NCBI GenBank assembly: GCA_025057935.1
Contig: JANWUW010000087.1
Coordinates: 1 to 61,599 of the forward strand
From: Thermoflexales bacterium
GTDB taxonomy: Bacteria; Chloroflexota; Anaerolineae; J036; Brachytrichaceae
Direction of reading: 5' to 3'
Length of the DNA: 61,599 nucleotides
Part shown: positions 59,371 to 61,599 of the stretch, in pieces
Numbering within the stretch: position 1 is the stretch's first letter
How the letters are laid out: each line of letters starts with the position of its first letter
Translations under genes and position numbers: made by a program
The notes under the pieces: model-generated
What the model was told of the DNA's origin: nothing
Databases searched by the model: none
What the model saw: only the letters and a program-made list of their open reading frames with translations

Positions 59371-60321
59371 ATGCTGTTGCAGCGGACGTTCCTTGCGCTC
59401 TCGCGGGCTTCGTGGGCGCAGCGCGTCGTGACGCAGTGGCCCCTGGCAGCGCGCGCAGCGCGGCGCTTCGTCGCAGGCGAGACCCTCGAGCAGGCGATCG
59501 CGGCGGTGCGCGCCTTGAACCAAAAGGGCGTGCGCGCCACGCTTGACTTCTTGGGCGAGAGCGTGACACGGCGCGATGAGGCTTGGGCGGCTGGCGACGA
59601 GTATCTGCGCGCCTTGGACGCCATCGCGCGCCACGGGCTGATTGCCAACGTCTCGTTAAAGCTCACGCAGTTCGGCTTGGACATTGACGCGCAGTTTTGC
59701 ATGGAGAACGTGCGGCGCGTGGTGGCGCGCGCAAAGGAATTGAACAACTTCGTGCGCGTGGACATGGAAGACTCGGCGCACACCCAGGCGACGCTCGACA
59801 TCGTGCGCCAGCTCCATGCCGAATTCGGCAATGTAGGCGCCGTGTTGCAGGCATACCTTTACCGCACGCGCGATGACTTGGTGGCGCTTGCCGATGCCGG
59901 CGTGCGCATTCGCCTGTGCAAAGGCGCTTACAACGAGCCGCCGAGCGTTGCTTTCGCGCGCAAAGCTGATGTGGATCGTAACTACGCCGCGCTGATCCCA
60001 GTGCTCCTCGCGCGCGCGACGCGCTACCCAGCGGAGTTCGGCGGGCGCGTTCCGCCGCTGGCGGCGTTTGCCACGCATGACGTGCGCCTGATCGCGCAGG
60101 TGCAGCGCAAAGCAGCAGCGCATCACGTGCCTCGTGAGGCGTTCGAGTTCCAAATGCTCTACGGCGTGCGCCCCAGCCTGCAAACGCAACTGGTGCAACA
60201 GGGTTACGCAGTGCGCGCTTACGTGCCCTACGGCGCGCACTGGTATCCATACTTCATGCGCCGCCTCGCGGAGCGACCAGCAAACGTGTGGTTCTTCGTG
60301 CGCAGCGTGTTTGCGCGCTAG
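59371..60321 (+). CDS. Proline dehydrogenase (monofunctional PutA domain)
   Basis: 316-residue FAD-dependent (beta/alpha)8 enzyme oxidising proline to pyrroline-5-carboxylate and passing electrons to quinone. Typical motifs are LDFLGESVTRRDEA, NVSLKLTQFGLDID, VDMEDSAHTQAT, the RLCKGAYNEP motif, FATHD, and FEFQMLYGVRPSLQ followed by VRAYVPYGAHWYPYFMRRLAERPAN. The P5C dehydrogenase partner is not adjacent. A bidirectional hairpin separates it from the convergent gene downstream. Confidence 0.93.
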   Translation: MLLQRTFLALSRASWAQRVVTQWPLAARAARRFVAGETLEQAIAAVRALNQKGVRATLDFLGESVTRRDEAWAAGDEYLRALDAIARHGLIANVSLKLTQFGLDIDAQFCMENVRRVVARAKELNNFVRVDMEDSAHTQATLDIVRQLHAEFGNVGAVLQAYLYRTRDDLVALADAGVRIRLCKGAYNEPPSVAFARKADVDRNYAALIPVLLARATRYPAEFGGRVPPLAAFATHDVRLIAQVQRKAAAHHVPREAFEFQMLYGVRPSLQTQLVQQGYAVRAYVPYGAHWYPYFMRRLAERPANVWFFVRSVFAR

Positions 60322-60331
60322 GCACGAAACA

Positions 60332-60363
60332 AGCGCTCTGGCGTGTGTTTACGCCAGAGCGCT
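60332..60363. terminator. Bidirectional hairpin between convergent genes
   Basis: Exact 12-bp stem (60332-60343 and 60352-60363) with an 8-nt loop, 10 nt after the proline dehydrogenase stop and 28 nt before the end of the minus-strand gene. It can serve both directions. No long T-run. Confidence 0.75.
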
Positions 60364-60391
60364 GATGTGCCCTCTGCTGAGAGCAGCCTCG

Positions 60392-61599
60392 CTAGCCACA
60401 CCCGACGCGCAGCGGTTTGGCGTCATAGTAGTACTCGGCGTTGCTAGTGTCAAGCGCGCGGATGCGGATGTTGTAGCCACCAGCCTGGTTGAATTGCAAC
60501 GTGACCGCGCCGTAAGGCGAATTCGAGATGTTTACCCAGTTCCCGGTGTTGTAAGGTGCGACCGCAGCAGGATTGCCTGGTGGACATGGCTGCAGATCGT
60601 TGACGCCAGCGATCTGAATCTCAACGCGCAAAAGATTGCGGTCGACACCTTCGCGAGTGCGGTTGAGCCTGAACCAGTAGTAGGTGCGTGTGCCGCCCAC
60701 AGGCGGGTTGGGCAAGTTGAGGTCTGGGGCGCAAGTGACGCAGTTCTGCGGCTGGTCGGGGTTGGTGGAGAATACTGGGCGCTCAGTGCGCACGGGCTCC
60801 CAGCGAATCTGGTAAGCCTGCGTGCCCGGTTGCTGTGTGAGCGTCACCACGCGGATGTAATATGTGCCCCCGCCCGAGGTGCCTGTGGCGAGAAATGCTG
60901 TGCCATTGTTGACTATGCCGAACGGTCCTACCAGCGACGTGCTTGCGCTCGGACATGTGCCGCTGAGCGGGCTACGCAATTGCACCTGCGTGTGGGTCAC
61001 GGGATGACCTTGGACGTAAATGCGGAAGACATCGCTGCCCGGCAGGTTGATGGCGAAGTAGTCATTCGTGTTGCGTGCTGTCCAAGACAGCATCGTGTTC
61101 GGTGGCAAGCTCCACGCTGTGCATGCTGTGGTGTTTGCTGGGAACGCCTGCCATGCAATGCCAAACGGTGCGGCTGGCACAGTCGGGGAGACCACGCGGA
61201 AATACACCGGCCCACTCGGCACGCCGCTCACAGTCACAACGGGATCGGTGCCTGTGCCAATCGGTGCCATCATCAGGGGGTTGTTGCAGTTGGGGTTCTC
61301 GTAGAACACTTGCAATTGCCCGTCGCCGCCGTAGCTGCGCACGCGCACCTGCACGATGCCGTTGGGGTTCGGGTTTTCTGCGTAGAACCAAGTGTCGCTG
61401 AAGAACACAGTGGGCGTGTAGAACACCGTCTGGCTGATCAAGCGCGCGTTTGGTGAGGCCTTGGCAGCGCAGGCGCTGGCTGCACCGACAAATTGCGCCT
61501 CGTCACGCCGCGTCACGGGTAAGAAGACGAAGTAGCGACGTGCGATGCCATACACCGGGCTTTCCAGCACCGTGTTGTCTTCCTTGTTGATGCGGAAGC
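60392..61599 (-). CDS. Large secreted protein of unknown function (5' end outside window)
   Basis: The frame is open to the window edge, so only the C-terminal 402 residues are seen. They are Gly/Thr/Asn/Pro-rich with several repeated beta-sandwich-like units containing YYIRVVTLTQQ, YFRVVSPTVP, YYWFRLNRTREG and YNIRIRALDTS, resembling pre-peptidase C-terminal-type domains, and scattered cysteines (NCVTCAPD, TACTAW, LQPCPPG). This composition is typical of exported surface proteins. No catalytic motif is seen. Function not assigned. Confidence 0.65.
   Translation of the reverse strand, partial: FRINKEDNTVLESPVYGIARRYFVFLPVTRRDEAQFVGAASACAAKASPNARLISQTVFYTPTVFFSDTWFYAENPNPNGIVQVRVRSYGGDGQLQVFYENPNCNNPLMMAPIGTGTDPVVTVSGVPSGPVYFRVVSPTVPAAPFGIAWQAFPANTTACTAWSLPPNTMLSWTARNTNDYFAINLPGSDVFRIYVQGHPVTHTQVQLRSPLSGTCPSASTSLVGPFGIVNNGTAFLATGTSGGGTYYIRVVTLTQQPGTQAYQIRWEPVRTERPVFSTNPDQPQNCVTCAPDLNLPNPPVGGTRTYYWFRLNRTREGVDRNLLRVEIQIAGVNDLQPCPPGNPAAVAPYNTGNWVNISNSPYGAVTLQFNQAGGYNIRIRALDTSNAEYYYDAKPLRVGCG

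Noticed and set aside
60134-61456. 440-codon plus-strand open frame running through the bidirectional terminator
   Set aside because: It overlaps the end of proline dehydrogenase in another frame and crosses a strong hairpin; the minus-strand frame reads as a plausible secreted protein.
1-61599. CRISPR arrays, insertion sequences, prophage genes, tRNA or rRNA genes
   Set aside because: No regularly spaced repeats, transposase or integrase motifs, tRNA T-arm signatures in gaps or rRNA-like stretches were found on reading both strands.

Overview
The window is a dense stretch of bacterial chromosome (high GC, about 54 protein genes, almost no empty space) that most likely comes from a phototrophic member of the Chloroflexota, possibly an Anaerolineae-type lineage. 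The pointers are a bacteriochlorophyll synthase gene (bchG), a Rieske/cytochrome b/dihaem cytochrome c operon with a b6-like cytochrome b, a LysX-type lysine biosynthesis gene, lipoproteins with Pro/Ala/Gln-rich linkers, a menaquinone methyltransferase, and several ArnT/DUF2142-like membrane proteins. Taxonomy is inference; no rRNA or tRNA gene was seen.

Layout. 1-7500: 3' part of lysX, a DUF4062-like protein, a polyprenyl-sugar-type membrane protein, a DUF402-CinA fusion, a convergent cysteine desulfurase, a WecG/TagA glycosyltransferase, and a compact type II restriction-modification pair. 7500-21200: a cNMP-binding/twin PH-domain membrane protein, an orphan histidine kinase, a MalY/PatB aminotransferase, a fatty-acid-hydroxylase-like protein, FucU mutarotase with a GT39-like membrane enzyme, an RNA m5U methyltransferase, a membrane protein of unknown function, tRNA CCA transferase, and a second large membrane glycosyltransferase. 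21200-25950: a BMP-type (nucleoside) ABC importer. 26100-29700: the cytochrome bc operon. 29700-38300: UppP, PrsW, an HNH protein, a GH-A-clan glycosidase-like protein, a ResB-like protein, an HtrA protease lipoprotein, menaquinone methyltransferase and bchG. 38300-44100: homoserine dehydrogenase and an RNase J / serine hydrolase / HAD / DUF457 string. 44100-51700: a LacI-regulated sugar ABC importer with a GH42 beta-galactosidase. 51700-61599: cobS, serB, secDF, a tandem sbtA-sbtA-sbtB bicarbonate-uptake cluster, an AttH/CrtC-like protein, proline dehydrogenase, and a truncated secreted protein.

Regulation visible in the sequence falls into two classes. About thirteen genes that start a transcription unit have a TAnnnT -10-like hexamer only 7-10 nt before the start codon and no Shine-Dalgarno sequence, which suggests leaderless mRNAs; in two divergent pairs (fucU/trmA and hom/rnj) the two -10 boxes overlap in the same 8 bp. 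Transport and respiratory operons instead have longer leaders, Shine-Dalgarno sequences and clear hairpins, including one hairpin after each solute-binding-protein gene. Convergent genes commonly overlap at their 3' ends. The best candidates for follow-up are the leaderless and shared -10 architecture, the duplicated SbtA operon with its upstream inverted repeat, the DUF402-CinA and cNMP-PH-PH fusions, the restriction-modification pair, and the MalG-like permease with a large extracytoplasmic insertion.
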